From Onchidella celtica (taxonomy: Eukaryota; Mollusca; Gastropoda; Systellommatophora; Onchidiidae), in contig OZ007570.1 in NCBI GenBank assembly GCA_963931925.1, forward strand, positions 24,746,408-24,810,407: DNA of 64,000 nucleotides. The letters are read 5' to 3'. The notes below the pieces were generated by a model. That model saw nothing but the letters and a program-made list of their open reading frames with translations, made no database searches and was not told the origin of the DNA. Each line of letters starts with the position of its first letter. The stretch's first letter is position 1. The translations under genes and the position numbers were made by a program. Positions 33,601-40,255 of this stretch are shown one piece after another.

Positions 33601-34969
33601 TAAGAACTCATACTAGTTCAGAGCTTGGTTTGTTCTCATCATAAGTACTCAAATTCCAGTACTATTTCATTGAAAATTTATATTTTGGTGAGCCAAATTT
33701 AAGTACTCTTTAGAGTTAGTCACAATTTTATTATAATTTCAAGAAGGTGCATTTATGTCGTTCTCTTTAAATTCAAACACAGAACCCAATTCTGTTTATA
33801 AACGAGAATGAACATTTGACTCTCAGCATCTTTATGTGATCATAGCTTATGTAAAAGTCAAAAACAAACATATGACAGAAAGAAATAACTATTGTCTACA
33901 ATATTCTGATTTAATGCTTGCTGTGATTATATTAATTTTTTCCCTTAACCCTTTGAGTGCTCCATAAAATTTTTTCACTCTTGAAGTTTGTGTCATAAAA
34001 TCTAAGGTTATAATCAAAAAACGTTTACTATTTTATAATCTCAATTTGTGGATCGAAAACTGCTTTTTATACCAGTAAAAGTATATATTCTTGAAGGTAA
34101 TTGGATGGGGATCACTTTGAAACAGGATAGAGCATTGTGAAGTGTATGTAAGATATTTTATATTTCACTTATCAATGATGTCCTTGCACACTGGCTCGAG
34201 AAAAAAACATTATCATATTCATTTCAGCTGCCTGTGCTCCAAAATATCCACTTCAAATAAAGAGTTTCACAATGAAAATATCAAACAATATCTTTGTCAA
34301 ACACAAGGAAAGTTTCATTGTAATAGAGGCACTACAAGGTATCCTAGATCTGATTTTTTTCCTGGTGGTAAGGTGTGAAGCAAAATGTGCATAGGCCAAC
34401 ATTACAATTCTGACACCTGTATCTTGATCTGACCCCTCCTTCATGTCTATACAAATTTTCTTGTGTATTATTTAGATTATATCTAGATCTAGGTCTTATT
34501 TCTTCATAACTGAGACTAAACATTACAGAAATAGAAGCAGGAATTCATTGAACATCATGATGAAGTATGGGCCATGCCCACACCTCACCCCCAGTTTGAT
34601 TATGCCCATAGTCCCATCCCAAATTACTGAATTAGCTCCGAGAAAGTTCCCCTACACAAAGACAGGTGAAAGTAGATCCCGATCTAGGATCACTTTGCCT
34701 GATGCCTCTTAATCACTATCAGACAGTGATTCCTCACTGGTGTTGCCAGATTTATTGGTGTTTCATGTCAAAGGCGTTGGAAGCTGTGCCAAGAAGGCCC
34801 GATTTTGGGCCTTCCACACTCTACCAGGGAGCCCGAAATCAGGTCCACTGCAGTCATACTGTTAAACGATTTTAAGAGATGGGAAGTAAATATATTGACT
34901 TTTTACATAATTTTTCAGACTCTGAAGGACAAGGCTTCAAGCATAGAAGGAAGACTGACTCATACATGA
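609..34969 (+). CDS. TTK: TTK/MPS1 dual-specificity protein kinase, 16 C-terminal coding exons (5' end outside window)
   Basis: Spindle-assembly-checkpoint kinase that acts at unattached kinetochores and phosphorylates MELT repeats of KNL1 and other checkpoint proteins (family knowledge). Coding exons: 609-676, 1267-1373, 5838-5981, 7595-7670, 8679-9125, 10421-10572, 16223-16790, 17466-17529, 20473-20541, 20778-21013, 21744-21913, 22733-22926, 27034-27201, 27968-28049, 33502-33599, 34919-34969. They sum to 2694 nt (897 codons plus stop) and every junction keeps phase. In order they give a TPR-like segment, a Ser/Pro/Gln-rich linker with a glutamine run, and a full kinase domain with GRGGSAKV glycine loop, ALK lysine, HSDLKPANF catalytic loop, DFG, YMSPE and [14 protein letters not shown] in place of HRD and the TPR start identify TTK among kinases. 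Human TTK is 857 residues, so roughly 100 N-terminal residues are missing on the left. The tail after the kinase is shorter than in human. No internal stop is seen. Confidence 0.96.
1267..1373 (+). CDS. TTK: TTK exon, TPR region (part 2)
   Basis: Encodes about 36 residues ending [15 protein letters not shown], matching the human TPR stretch FAFVHISFAQFELSQ. Acceptor GTCCTCAG; donor CGAG/GTATCT; ends in phase 1, which fits the next exon. Confidence 0.9.
2359..2584. mobile_element. 226-bp MITE with TTAA target duplication
   Basis: Both ends carry the inverted repeat CTCTTTCCCTACC and both are flanked by TTAA (2355-2358 and 2585-2588). Inside is a second palindrome made of GCGAGCCGCATTTTGCGG and GCGAGCCGCAAAATGCGG. 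TTAA duplication is typical of the piggyBac and Kolobok superfamilies. There is no transposase, so it is non-autonomous. A relative lies at 37000-37242. Confidence 0.8.
2814..5268. mobile_element. Non-autonomous inverted-repeat DNA element, copy 1, with 6-bp duplication
   Basis: The ends are CATAGCTGCCAA and its reverse complement, flanked by the direct repeat CATTTA at 2808-2813 and 5269-5274. Without the nested insert at 3994-5099 the core is about 1.35 kb and is clearly homologous to the copy at 18703-19967. No long ORF is seen. Elements with CA-starting ends and BED-type ORFs are common in the hAT superfamily, but the usual hAT duplication is 8 bp, so the assignment stays open. Confidence 0.8.
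3994..5099. mobile_element. piggyBac-like MITE nested in the 2814-5268 element
   Basis: The ends CCCTAGTCCTGCGGGAG and CGCAGGACGAGGG are imperfect inverted repeats, directly flanked by TTAA (3990-3993 and 5100-5103). Deleting this piece restores the reading of the homologous copy near 19790-19800 (CTTCTTAA to AAATCTTA), which confirms the insertion. It is GC-richer than its surroundings and has no recognisable transposase. Confidence 0.8.
5838..5981 (+). CDS. TTK: TTK exon, end of TPR region
   Basis: Encodes [19 protein letters not shown] and on to [11 protein letters not shown]. It aligns with human NVKKSKQLLQKAVERGAVP and LRNLNLQKKQL, the last TPR helices. Acceptor TCCGCAG; donor CACAG/GTATAA; phase 1 at both ends. 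Confidence 0.93.
5982..7594 (+). other. TTK intron
   Basis: Intron containing the MITE at 6707-7349. I see nothing else with recognisable ends or coding content. Confidence 0.7.
6707..7349. mobile_element. Tc1/mariner (pogo/Tigger-type) MITE
   Basis: The left end CAGTGAAACACACTTAAAGC and right end GCGTGTTCCACTG are imperfect inverted repeats starting with CAGT and flanked by TA on both sides (6705-6706 and 7350-7351). CAGT ends plus a TA duplication are typical of Tigger-derived MITEs. 643 bp, no transposase. Confidence 0.75.
7595..7670 (+). CDS. TTK: TTK exon, linker
   Basis: Ser-rich linker ending [10 protein letters not shown]. Acceptor GATTTCAG, donor TTTGG/GTAAGA. Phases 1 in and 2 out match both neighbours, which is the main support for this short exon. 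Confidence 0.75.
7671..8678 (+). other. TTK intron, no feature seen
   Basis: About 1 kb of AT-rich intron with a purine-rich stretch near 8030-8090. I see no repeat ends or exon. Confidence 0.6.
8679..9125 (+). CDS. TTK: TTK exon, disordered linker
   Basis: 447 nt, open throughout. It encodes a Ser/Gln/His-rich stretch with many SP/TP-like and SS motifs and no folded domain I recognise. It corresponds to the long phosphorylated linker between the TPR and kinase domains. Acceptor CTTTGTAG, donor ATCAG/GTAAGG; phases fit. Confidence 0.85.
9126..10420 (+). other. TTK intron, no feature seen
   Basis: 1.3-kb intron, AT-rich. I see no repeat termini, RNA gene or exon in it. Confidence 0.55.
10421..10572 (+). 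CDS. TTK: TTK exon, linker
   Basis: Encodes [20 protein letters not shown] and a following acidic stretch. Acceptor AAATTCAG. The donor at AGTAAAG/GTGAGG leaves phase 1, completed by the AA that opens the 16223 exon. Reading on past the donor soon meets a stop, supporting the splice. Confidence 0.85.
11960..15399 (+). mobile_element. 3.4-kb DNA transposon with perfect 36-bp terminal inverted repeats, decayed
   Basis: Positions 11960-11995 are the exact reverse complement of 15364-15399. Shorter copies of the core GTGCTGAA(A/T)CCGGC recur subterminally near 12146-12160 and in variant form near 15110-15180. The interior carries a broken + strand transposase-like frame at about 12467-14250. The superfamily is not settled and I could not define a clear target duplication. 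Confidence 0.8.
12467..14250 (+). pseudogene. Decayed transposase-like gene inside the 11960-15399 element
   Basis: Best-preserved parts are 13264-13464 ([20 protein letters not shown], with a CDTC motif) and 13440-13900 ([47 protein letters not shown], then [16 protein letters not shown]). This order of an Asp in VTMD, an Asp in LYIDGC and a GHT..E..HA.IER block resembles DDE transposases found in invertebrate genomes. The N-terminal piece (12467-12727) is acidic and then Lys/Arg-rich. Several frameshifts and stops separate the pieces, so it is not functional. Confidence 0.65.
15817..16031. mobile_element. 215-bp MITE with 6-bp duplication
   Basis: Short inverted ends CATAGGTGCC and GGCACCTGTG, flanked exactly by ATACAT at 15811-15816 and 16032-16037. 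Near the left end is a palindrome CCGCTATATAGCGG. The ends are short and one base differs between them, so confidence is moderate. Confidence 0.6.
16223..16790 (+). CDS. TTK: TTK exon, linker with glutamine run
   Basis: 568 nt, open throughout, Ser/Lys/Pro-rich, ending in [10 protein letters not shown] followed by a run of seven to eight glutamines (CAA/CAG repeat at about 16740-16760). Human TTK has a short QQQQ tract at the same place before the kinase. Acceptor CTTTAG, donor ACATA/GTAAGT with phase 2; the TA is completed by T at 17466, so the apparent TAG stop is removed by splicing. Confidence 0.92.
16791..17465 (+). other. TTK intron, no feature seen
   Basis: Intron with homopolymer A and T runs (around 16904-16915 and 17127-17144). 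Nothing else recognised. Confidence 0.6.
17466..17529 (+). CDS. TTK: TTK exon, linker
   Basis: Short exon encoding [19 protein letters not shown] after a shared Tyr codon. Acceptor CTCTTACAG; the next AG five bases on would shift the frame. Donor GATG/GTCAGT; phase 0 out. Confidence 0.75.
17964..18662 (+). mobile_element. hAT-like non-autonomous element with BED-type ORF, 6-bp duplication
   Basis: The ends CAGGGATGGGAATT and AATTCCCATCCCTG are exact inverted repeats, flanked by ATTCAA at 17958-17963 and 18663-18668. A + strand ORF (ATG at 18176) encodes a small zinc-finger-like module with CVLC and a later His, then meets a splice-like or deleted end near 18416. A GC-rich palindromic patch lies at 18530-18625. 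The transposase core is missing. CAGGG ends suggest hAT; the 6-bp duplication is atypical for it. Confidence 0.78.
18703..19967. mobile_element. Non-autonomous inverted-repeat DNA element, copy 2
   Basis: Same family and orientation as 2814-5268: ends CATAGCTGCCAA and TTGGCAGCTATG, with long stretches nearly identical (for example GAAGAATTTCCCCATTTATA). The flanks CATGAG and CATGAA match at five of six bases, consistent with a diverged 6-bp duplication. It lacks the piggyBac-like insert of copy 1. Confidence 0.8.
20243..20274. repeat. Perfect 15-bp hairpin
   Basis: TAGATGTACTACATG at 20243-20257 faces its exact reverse complement at 20260-20274 across a two-base loop. GCACGGGAC occurs as a direct repeat on both sides. 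It may be the core of a small fold-back element. It lies in a TTK intron and is not next to an exon. Confidence 0.6.
20473..20541 (+). CDS. TTK: TTK exon, just before the kinase domain
   Basis: 23 codons, [20 protein letters not shown] to the end FE. Acceptor CTTCTAG. The donor GAG/GTTCGC is weak, but the 69-nt length keeps phase 0 with both neighbours and the open frame ends soon after the donor. Moderate confidence. Confidence 0.68.
20778..21013 (+). CDS. TTK: TTK exon, kinase N-lobe
   Basis: Encodes [20 protein letters not shown], then LALK with the ATP-anchoring Lys, and [10 protein letters not shown] from the alphaC region (its Glu pairs with the Lys). Human TTK has IYSILKQIGSGGSSKVFQV and NEIAYLNKLQ. 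Acceptor TCCTTAG, donor GATTC/GTAAGT, phase 2 out. Confidence 0.97.
21014..21743 (+). other. TTK intron, no feature seen
   Basis: 730-nt intron. I see no repeat ends or other gene in it. Confidence 0.65.
21744..21913 (+). CDS. TTK: TTK exon, kinase hinge and alphaE, with GC donor
   Basis: Encodes [16 protein letters not shown] (hinge) to [16 protein letters not shown] (alphaE), aligning with human IYMVMECGNIDLNSW and EAVHTIHQHG. The exon ends AAAGAAG and the intron begins GCAAGT, an apparent GC-AG intron; phase 1 joins exactly to the 22733 exon. Confidence 0.95.
21914..22732 (+). other. GC-AG intron of TTK
   Basis: 819-nt intron starting GCAAGT and ending ATTTCAG. It contains a long T-rich run at about 22474-22512. 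No mobile-element ends seen. Confidence 0.8.
22733..22926 (+). CDS. TTK: TTK exon, catalytic and activation loops
   Basis: Contains the catalytic loop HSDLKPANF (Asp as catalytic base), KLIDFGIAN with the DFG metal-binding Asp, an activation loop with Thr/Ser residues ([19 protein letters not shown]), and the SPE equivalent of APE. It aligns closely with human TTK. Donor ACAAG/GTTGGT, phase 0. Confidence 0.98.
24328..25468 (+). mobile_element. hAT-like non-autonomous element inside the Tigger
   Basis: The ends CAGCGTGTCCAGC and GCTGGACACCCTG are inverted repeats with one mismatch, flanked by TTTCC on both sides (5 bp, 24323-24327 and 25469-25473). Near the left are tandem GTCGGA(AAA) motifs. 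The interior carries a + strand ORF with a zinc-finger module (25087-25380). The transposase core is missing. Confidence 0.75.
25087..25380 (+). CDS. BED/C2H2-like zinc-finger ORF of the hAT-like element
   Basis: 97 codons from ATG 25087. Residues about 35-60 read [20 protein letters not shown] followed by HLLTQKHQD, a Cys-x2-Cys...His-x4-His finger like those at the N-termini of hAT-type transposases. The remainder is Ser/Thr-rich and ends without any catalytic domain, so this is probably the first exon of a deleted transposase, not a host gene. Confidence 0.6.
   Translation: MGKCYFDPEWLKDPQYSDGLLCDSGDKDNFRCKLCNRAYKIGKSGKKALSTHLLTQKHQDAAAATEKNASILGFTKTKPGSVSTTSAPVSSLGGPNL
26399..26652. repeat. 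Two tandem ~130-bp copies near the Tigger end
   Basis: Copy 1 (26399-26530) and copy 2 (26531-26652) both start GATTAGGG(C/T)GGT and share CTTGATCTAC-like and CAAAGCAGCGC blocks with moderate divergence. They lie between the transposase start and the right terminus, where the element's promoter would be expected. Confidence 0.7.
27034..27201 (+). CDS. TTK: TTK exon, kinase C-lobe (alphaF to alphaG)
   Basis: Encodes [20 protein letters not shown], then [11 protein letters not shown] and [14 protein letters not shown]. Human has [21 protein letters not shown] and FPDIPEKDLQDVLK. 168 nt, phase 0 at both ends, acceptor TGTTAG, donor CTTAAG/GTATGG. The human-type insert before this point (SSSRENGKSKSK) is absent. 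Confidence 0.98.
27202..27967 (+). other. TTK intron, no feature seen
   Basis: 766-nt AT-rich intron. No repeat termini recognised. Confidence 0.65.
27968..28049 (+). CDS. TTK: TTK exon, end of kinase domain
   Basis: Encodes [20 protein letters not shown] then YLRKQSA, matching human [22 protein letters not shown]. The conserved Arg of RQRP closes the kinase fold. Acceptor ATTTCAG, donor GCAG/GTTTGT, phase 1 out. Confidence 0.97.
29067..32207 (+). pseudogene. Kolobok transposase (Mutator-like transposase domain), two exons, frameshifted
   Basis: Exon 1 at 29067-29314 starts [10 protein letters not shown] and encodes a Lys/Arg-rich N-terminus. Donor AAAG/GTAATG. Exon 2 opens at 30614 after CCTAG and continues in phase. 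Exon 2 has a Cys-rich part (ICSMCSS, CSVCSG), then [14 protein letters not shown] with a probable catalytic Asp, [13 protein letters not shown] with a second Asp, CVNHIAKRM, and HLxCP-type and [15 protein letters not shown] blocks. This is the pattern of the Mutator-like transposase domain family. The frame changes once near 31030-31070 and again after about 31975, so the copy is probably inactive. Confidence 0.8.
29677..30483. mobile_element. Tigger-type MITE inside the Kolobok intron
   Basis: The ends CAGTAAAACCTCACTATAGC and GCGGTATAACGAGATTTTACCG (quoted in part) are imperfect inverted repeats with TA on both sides (29675-29676 and 30484-30485). Motifs of the type CGTTATA(C/G)CGCCA recur several times inside. 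807 bp, no transposase. CAGTAAAACCTC is a common Tigger terminus. Confidence 0.82.
32591..33143. repeat. Perfect 40-bp inverted repeat enclosing tandem 134-bp units
   Basis: The arms 32591-32630 and 33104-33143 are exact reverse complements (arm begins ATATGTGAGTGTGCATGGG). Between them are two direct copies, 32681-32814 and 32815-about 32944, sharing CTTGGCTGTT, GGCATGTTACAGGGTAAACT and GTAGATGAG. The whole sits between the Kolobok transposase and its right end: either a nested fold-back/MITE or part of the Kolobok terminus. Confidence 0.8.
33502..33599 (+). CDS. TTK: TTK exon, C-terminal extension
   Basis: Encodes [20 protein letters not shown] and on to QALSK. It is helical and plausibly equals the C-terminal extension of human TTK (VLGQLVGLNSPNSILKAAK). 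Acceptor CTATTAG; donor GCAAG/GTAAGA; phases fit. Confidence 0.85.
33600..34918 (+). other. Last TTK intron, no feature seen
   Basis: 1.3-kb intron. At 33947-33960 the sequence TTAACCCTTTGAGTG looks like one end of a TTAA-type element, but I find no partner end. Confidence 0.55.
34919..34969 (+). CDS. TTK: Last TTK coding exon with stop
   Basis: Encodes [16 protein letters not shown] and a TGA stop at 34967-34969. Acceptor TTTTTCAG; phase 0 matches the previous exon. The protein ends about 50 residues after the kinase domain, shorter than the human tail. Confidence 0.8.
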   Translation, partial: TLKDKASSIEGRLTHT

Positions 34970-37900
34970 ATAACTATTGTGGTTACAACAGACCAGACAT
35001 CCATTAAAAACTCCATGAGTGTGTTTCCCGGATTTATGATGATGCACCAAGTGCTGCCCTTGTGGTCTTATTGACAGAAGTATTGTCAGTGTTTCTCAAT
35101 GACATTTCCAGTTGAAACACAGTAAATGTTCATCTGGTCTAGGTGAATTTGCATACTAAGCTGTGGTTATGTATGTTTCAACAAACAAGCAAAAGCATGT
35201 AATGGGTGAAAATGGTATTACAGCTAACCTGTCTGAATATATATGATGTGAACATTCATAGTCGAGTGTTTTAACGTCTTGCTGATTACAGTTGTAACTT
35301 TCTTCATGTTTTGGATTTGCGGCAGCCTGGTTTTTTTTTTTTTTTGTTTTTTTTTTTTTTGTCCCTTTACTGTGGACTGGACAAGAGATTAGAAGATTGT
35401 CCAAGTGTATGTCTTGTTGCCATAGTCTCACTTCTCATTTCTCTCGCTTATTCCCATATTTTTTATGTATTTATTTTATTTTAGTTAATATGTCAGCCCA
35501 TTAAATTCAGTTACCTCGGAGAATAGTGAGGTTGAATTGTATTACATTCTACTGTAGAAATACAGTATTTGTAGAGGATGAAACCCTTATTGGAAACACA
35601 CAATTTGGTCCTTGTCAAACAATGCTATCCACATGTTGCCAGGTTGGATGAATTTCGCAACACATGAAATTTTTCAAGTGTTCATGAAGTTTAAAAAAGA
35701 AAAGAAAAGAAAAGAAAATCTTACAGAAGACACATACATTGTATCTGTTGATCCAATGTGTTATATGGAGTATTTGTTAAGATAGCCACTTAAGAAGGGA
35801 CTATTCCGTGTTGTGAAAAGACCCCTCAAAAAGTGGAAAATTTTAGTATGCTGGTTACTATATTGTTACAGATACAGGAAGCTCAGTGAGACAAAAACTT
35901 GTCCCGCGTATAAAGTTTAGTTTTCCAGGAGACAGTAAATTGGTACAATTGAAGGGCTTCGTTCTGTAATATAGTGCCAGCTGTTAAGTCATAAAAAGCT
36001 AAAACTGAGATTTTTAGCAAAACGTCTTCTTCATGCAGGCTTTGACTCTTTCAATATGCCACTCTCTAATAACGGTCCCGAGTTAACCCTTTCGTGTTTT
36101 TATTCTGGCTACTTGTGAGGTGCTCTATTGACCAATTTCTTGGCTGCACAGCAGCCCTGATTTGTTTACATTTTTCAGCCCTATGGCACTTGGCAGCCAC
36201 TGCTGCGTGCCCTCACTAAAATTGAAATTGCAGCCTCCATGCCATGTCTATGATAATGAATTTTGACACACTTGTTGAGAAGTGAATGAACTAAAAGATG
36301 AGCCTATTTACATTGGTAATGCCAAAATCTGCCTGTTGGTTTTGTGAACTTGAAATGCCGAAGGGGGATGTGTGACATTACCACTGAGGCATACGGACAG
36401 TACGTCTATTACTATCGCATCCTGTTTGTTATTCGAGCATACTACACTGTCCACACACAAAGGCACCATGCTAATACATGTACTATGTACTGCAAGCGTG
36501 TGTTGACCATACGTGATGTAGGCTTAGAGTAAGTTAGATGGAGGAACAGGCCCGTTGGATGACCATGTGCAATACAATACTTGTAGACGTAACTCGGGCT
36601 TTATGGTTCAAACTGGTCAGTGGGCATCTGAAGATCACCTGGTGATGCCATTTACTATTTATAGCTATTCATGCACTGTTTTTCCTTTAACATTGTATAC
36701 AAAACTGGGGGACGCTGGCCGTCCAAATTGAACATATGGCGGGCGTCATAGACAAAGCTGGTTTGAACAAATCGCAAGCCATATTTCAAGGATAAGTATG
36801 TTCTGCACAGAAGACAGTGAACTCTCTGATCTTTATTCACAATTGTAGTTTCTTTTGGAGTCCAGGTGGGCTTTGGCTCTAGTTAATCATTTGCTGCCAT
36901 ATCTGTACTGATGGGGCCAGTGTGATATAGCACTGCTTTTGTCTCAGTATGTCCAGCATGTACATTACTTATTAGGATATGTTTATTTGTATAATTTAAC
37001 TCTTTCCATACTGCAATTCAGCCCAAATTAGTCCAAATGCGTCAGTCGGGGGGACCGATACATCGGCAAAAAGTACTCTCCTTGTTACCCCTGGGCATTT
37101 CAACGATACTGTGTCCATCTAGCTTCCCAGTGTTTTTGTTGTTTGTGGTACAACCGATGCCACTATTACTGCACTTCAGCAGAAATTAGTCCAAATGCGT
37201 CAGTCGGAGGAACCGATGTATCGGTGAAAAGTACGGAAAGAGTTAACATTGCTGGTTGTAAAGAATGTTCTTTTTAATTAAATGTAAACTACATGTATTG
37301 GATTTTGCTTTGTTTACATGTATGTCATTAAACTTGTAGGTCACTCTGAGAATGACAACCCACAGTTGTCAAATGTAAATAAATAAATAACTGTAAACAC
37401 TGAGGTTTTTTTTGTGTTTTGTTAATTAAAATGAATGTGTAAGGAGAGTATAATTATTTATTTTTTTTGTCTTGATATTTGGGCATTTTGACCGTGGCAT
37501 CTTTCAGGTTCTATATTAAGTTAAGATAATATTTAAATAAATTTGTGTATGATTTAAAATCCTCGTATTACCAGTGTATTGATGCATGTCATATGTGATC
37601 AGAGCAAGGACAAGCTAAGGAATTGAAAAAAAAGATGTCAGTTTTTGATGAAGTTGATCCTCCTTTCCATTCTAAACTTCCTTTCATCTACTGGTGAATG
37701 TGACAACATAATTTGTACAAGTTTATTATAAATAAAAATGAGACAACTTAAACATAAACTGCTTTTCGTAGCAATCTTCAAGACTGAAACAATGTCAACT
37801 ACATGTATTAAAAAAAAAATTTTTTAAATCATAATTTTAAAAAATTGGATCAGTAGATGCAAATGATAGACAAAAGTGAATGGTGATGAGTGATCAATTT

Positions 37901-38639
37901 GTGATCTGTGAAAGCCCACTCATGTAAAAATATACTTTGACAGAACAGTGCTGAGTTAAGTTATATTCTAAAAACACATTGAAACTGCAAAAGTTCTGAC
38001 ACAAGACAAAAACTCAGTATAAAATTATGAAAGGACATGGTTTAAATGGGAGTAGAAGCCAGATAAGGACATCAGTTGACTGTGAAATTCATTATATATT
38101 ATTAGGATGATACTTTTAGCCTTCCAAAAGGCTGTTTTAAAGACCACTCAACTCTCAATACTGCACATCCTTCATATAAAAGCAGTTTAAAATGAGAGAA
38201 AAGAGTAAATACCCACAATAAAATACAATCACAGCTGAATCCAGTATCACAGATCATTGATAAATATGGCATTGGCACATTTGTGAACCTTCAAGCAAAT
38301 AATACAAAGAAGGATCCATATTTGGTGTTCCTCAAACAGTATTCTCATAAAAGTTGTTAACATTCATAGATGAATTCATCTTCAATAATTTCACATGATG
38401 TTTCTTTACAATTACGTCTACACACACGTGATGTGCAAATTCTTATGAAAATATCTGATAATTAAGATGAAATGCCATCCCATCCCCCATATATATGCAC
38501 ATAAAAAAAAAAAACAGCAGTGGCAGAGTGAGTAATGGATAAGGACCTGGAATTCCAAATTGCCTTGTCATAGTATGTCATTCACAGTTTTTAACCCTCA
38601 GAAGAAGACATCTGTGATTAAAAATCATAGTACGTTGTA
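34970..38639. other. TTK 3' UTR and intergenic region
   Basis: About 3.7 kb without a coding region. TTK 3' UTR must start here; AATAAA-type signals occur near 37378-37390 and 37728-37735, so either a long 3' UTR or an unseen variant signal is used. A TTAA-flanked MITE lies at 37000-37242. A half-element-like start TTAACCCTTTCG is at about 36082-36093. Confidence 0.5.
37000..37242. mobile_element. 243-bp MITE with TTAA duplication
   Basis: The ends CTCTTTCCATACTG and GTACGGAAAGAG are inverted repeats flanked by TTAA (36996-36999 and 37243-37246). An internal motif pair AATTAGTCCAAATGCGTCAG occurs twice (around 37027 and 37185). It shares the CTCTTTCC(C/A)TAC terminus with 2359-2584, but the interior differs. 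Confidence 0.78.
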
Positions 38640-38662
38640 CGAACACTCTCTTTAAACACCCG

Positions 38663-40255
38663 ATGCGAAGAAGATACACATGGATAAACCCTGGAGGCAA
38701 TCTCCGAAACCAGATTGATTACATCCTGATTGACAAAAACTGGAAAACAACTGTGCTCAACTCAAAGACAAGGCCAGGGGCAGACTGTGACATTGACCAC
38801 ATTTTAGTGACAGCAAAGCTGAGATTGAAAGCCTGTAGGAAGAGCAAGCCAAAACCCACCACCAGATTTGACACGGACAAACTGAAAGACCCTGAAATCA
38901 GCAATGCTTTTCAGATCGAAACAGAAAACCGTTTCTCAGCATTACTCAAGGAGTGGTCAGCTGAAGAAAGACACCCAGATACACTGTGGAAAGACATGAA
39001 AAGAATTTGGAGTGAAACAGCTGAATCGAAACTCGGGAAAAGAACGAGGAAAACTCCCAAACCATACATCAGTGAAGAAGTGATAGAGCTTGCAAAAAGA
39101 AAGAGCAAAGCCAGAAAACTTAGTAAACAAGATGAATATCATGCACTGAAGAAGGAAATCCAAACAAAGATCAGAAGAGACAAGAATGCATGGTTAGAAA
39201 GAGAGTGTGCAAACATAACAGAATGTAATACACAAAGAAAGTCAAAAGAAATGTTTGAACAAATAAGAAAAGTAAAAAAGAGGGATTTCCAACCACAGAA
39301 CTTGAGTCTGAACAACAAAGAAGGCACAACACTGACAAACACAAAAGATGTGCTCTCAAGATGGCACGAATACGGCAAGATGCTGTTTGCGGACAACATC
39401 AGACCAGACCCGAGGGACCTCCAACAACCAGACCCACAACAGATAGATAAAGAACCAGAACCTCTCTTGGAGGAAGTACAGGCTGCAATAAAACAAATAA
39501 AGAATGGAAAATCCCCTGGATTAGACAACATACCAGGTGAACTCCTGAAACATACCAGCGAATCAGGAATAAAAGCACTCCACCAAATGATCTGCAAAAT
39601 TTGGCAAACAAATGAATGGCCAACAGACTGGAAGCTACAAGAATTCGTCATGCTATACAAAAGCGGCAATGTCAAAGACTGTGGAAATTATAGAACCATC
39701 GCCCTCATCAGTCACACCAGCAAAATCCTGCTCATCATCATACTCAACAGAATGAAATCTAAGGTAGAAGAGGAACTATTAGAATGTCAAGCTGGTTACA
39801 GGACCAACAGAGGAACCGCTGACATGCTCTTCATACTACAAATAATGATTGAACAGATAAGAAGCAATGGAAACGAAGCCTTCACCACGTTCATAGACTA
39901 CAGCAAAGCGTTCGACAGCGTTAGGCACCATCACCTGTTCGATATAATGATTAAGATGGGATTCCCGAAACACCTTGTGACCCTCATCGCTGCACTATAC
40001 CACGAACAAAAGGCAACGATTAGATGGAACAATGAGAACTGTCCATATTTCAACATCGAGAAAGGAGTCAGACAGGGTTGCATACTTTCACCTCATCTTT
40101 TCAATATTTATACTGAGCAGATCATGAGAAACGCAGACATAGAAGATATGGGAATAAAGATCGGAGGCCGAAACATCACAAACCTTCGCTACGCTGATGA
40201 CACAGCTCTTATGTCAGATAACATCACCAAAAAAAGGGGACCTCAGCAATTGTAG
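38663..40255 (+). CDS. LINE A ORF, endonuclease C-terminus and reverse transcriptase
   Basis: 530 codons, open. Residues about 1-60 form the end of the endonuclease with SDH-type DIDH. Residues about 270-520 are the RT with FTTFIDYSKAFDSV (first catalytic Asp), GVRQGCILSP, and YADD at about 510. The last dozen codons run into LINE B sequence. The ATG used is inside the endonuclease, so this is a truncated product. Confidence 0.85.
   Translation: MRRRYTWINPGGNLRNQIDYILIDKNWKTTVLNSKTRPGADCDIDHILVTAKLRLKACRKSKPKPTTRFDTDKLKDPEISNAFQIETENRFSALLKEWSAEERHPDTLWKDMKRIWSETAESKLGKRTRKTPKPYISEEVIELAKRKSKARKLSKQDEYHALKKEIQTKIRRDKNAWLERECANITECNTQRKSKEMFEQIRKVKKRDFQPQNLSLNNKEGTTLTNTKDVLSRWHEYGKMLFADNIRPDPRDLQQPDPQQIDKEPEPLLEEVQAAIKQIKNGKSPGLDNIPGELLKHTSESGIKALHQMICKIWQTNEWPTDWKLQEFVMLYKSGNVKDCGNYRTIALISHTSKILLIIILNRMKSKVEEELLECQAGYRTNRGTADMLFILQIMIEQIRSNGNEAFTTFIDYSKAFDSVRHHHLFDIMIKMGFPKHLVTLIAALYHEQKATIRWNNENCPYFNIEKGVRQGCILSPHLFNIYTEQIMRNADIEDMGIKIGGRNITNLRYADDTALMSDNITKKRGPQQL

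Noticed and set aside
33947-33960. TTAACCCTTTGAGTG as a piggyBac terminus (also near 36082)
   Set aside because: No matching opposite end or second TTAA-flanked repeat found nearby.
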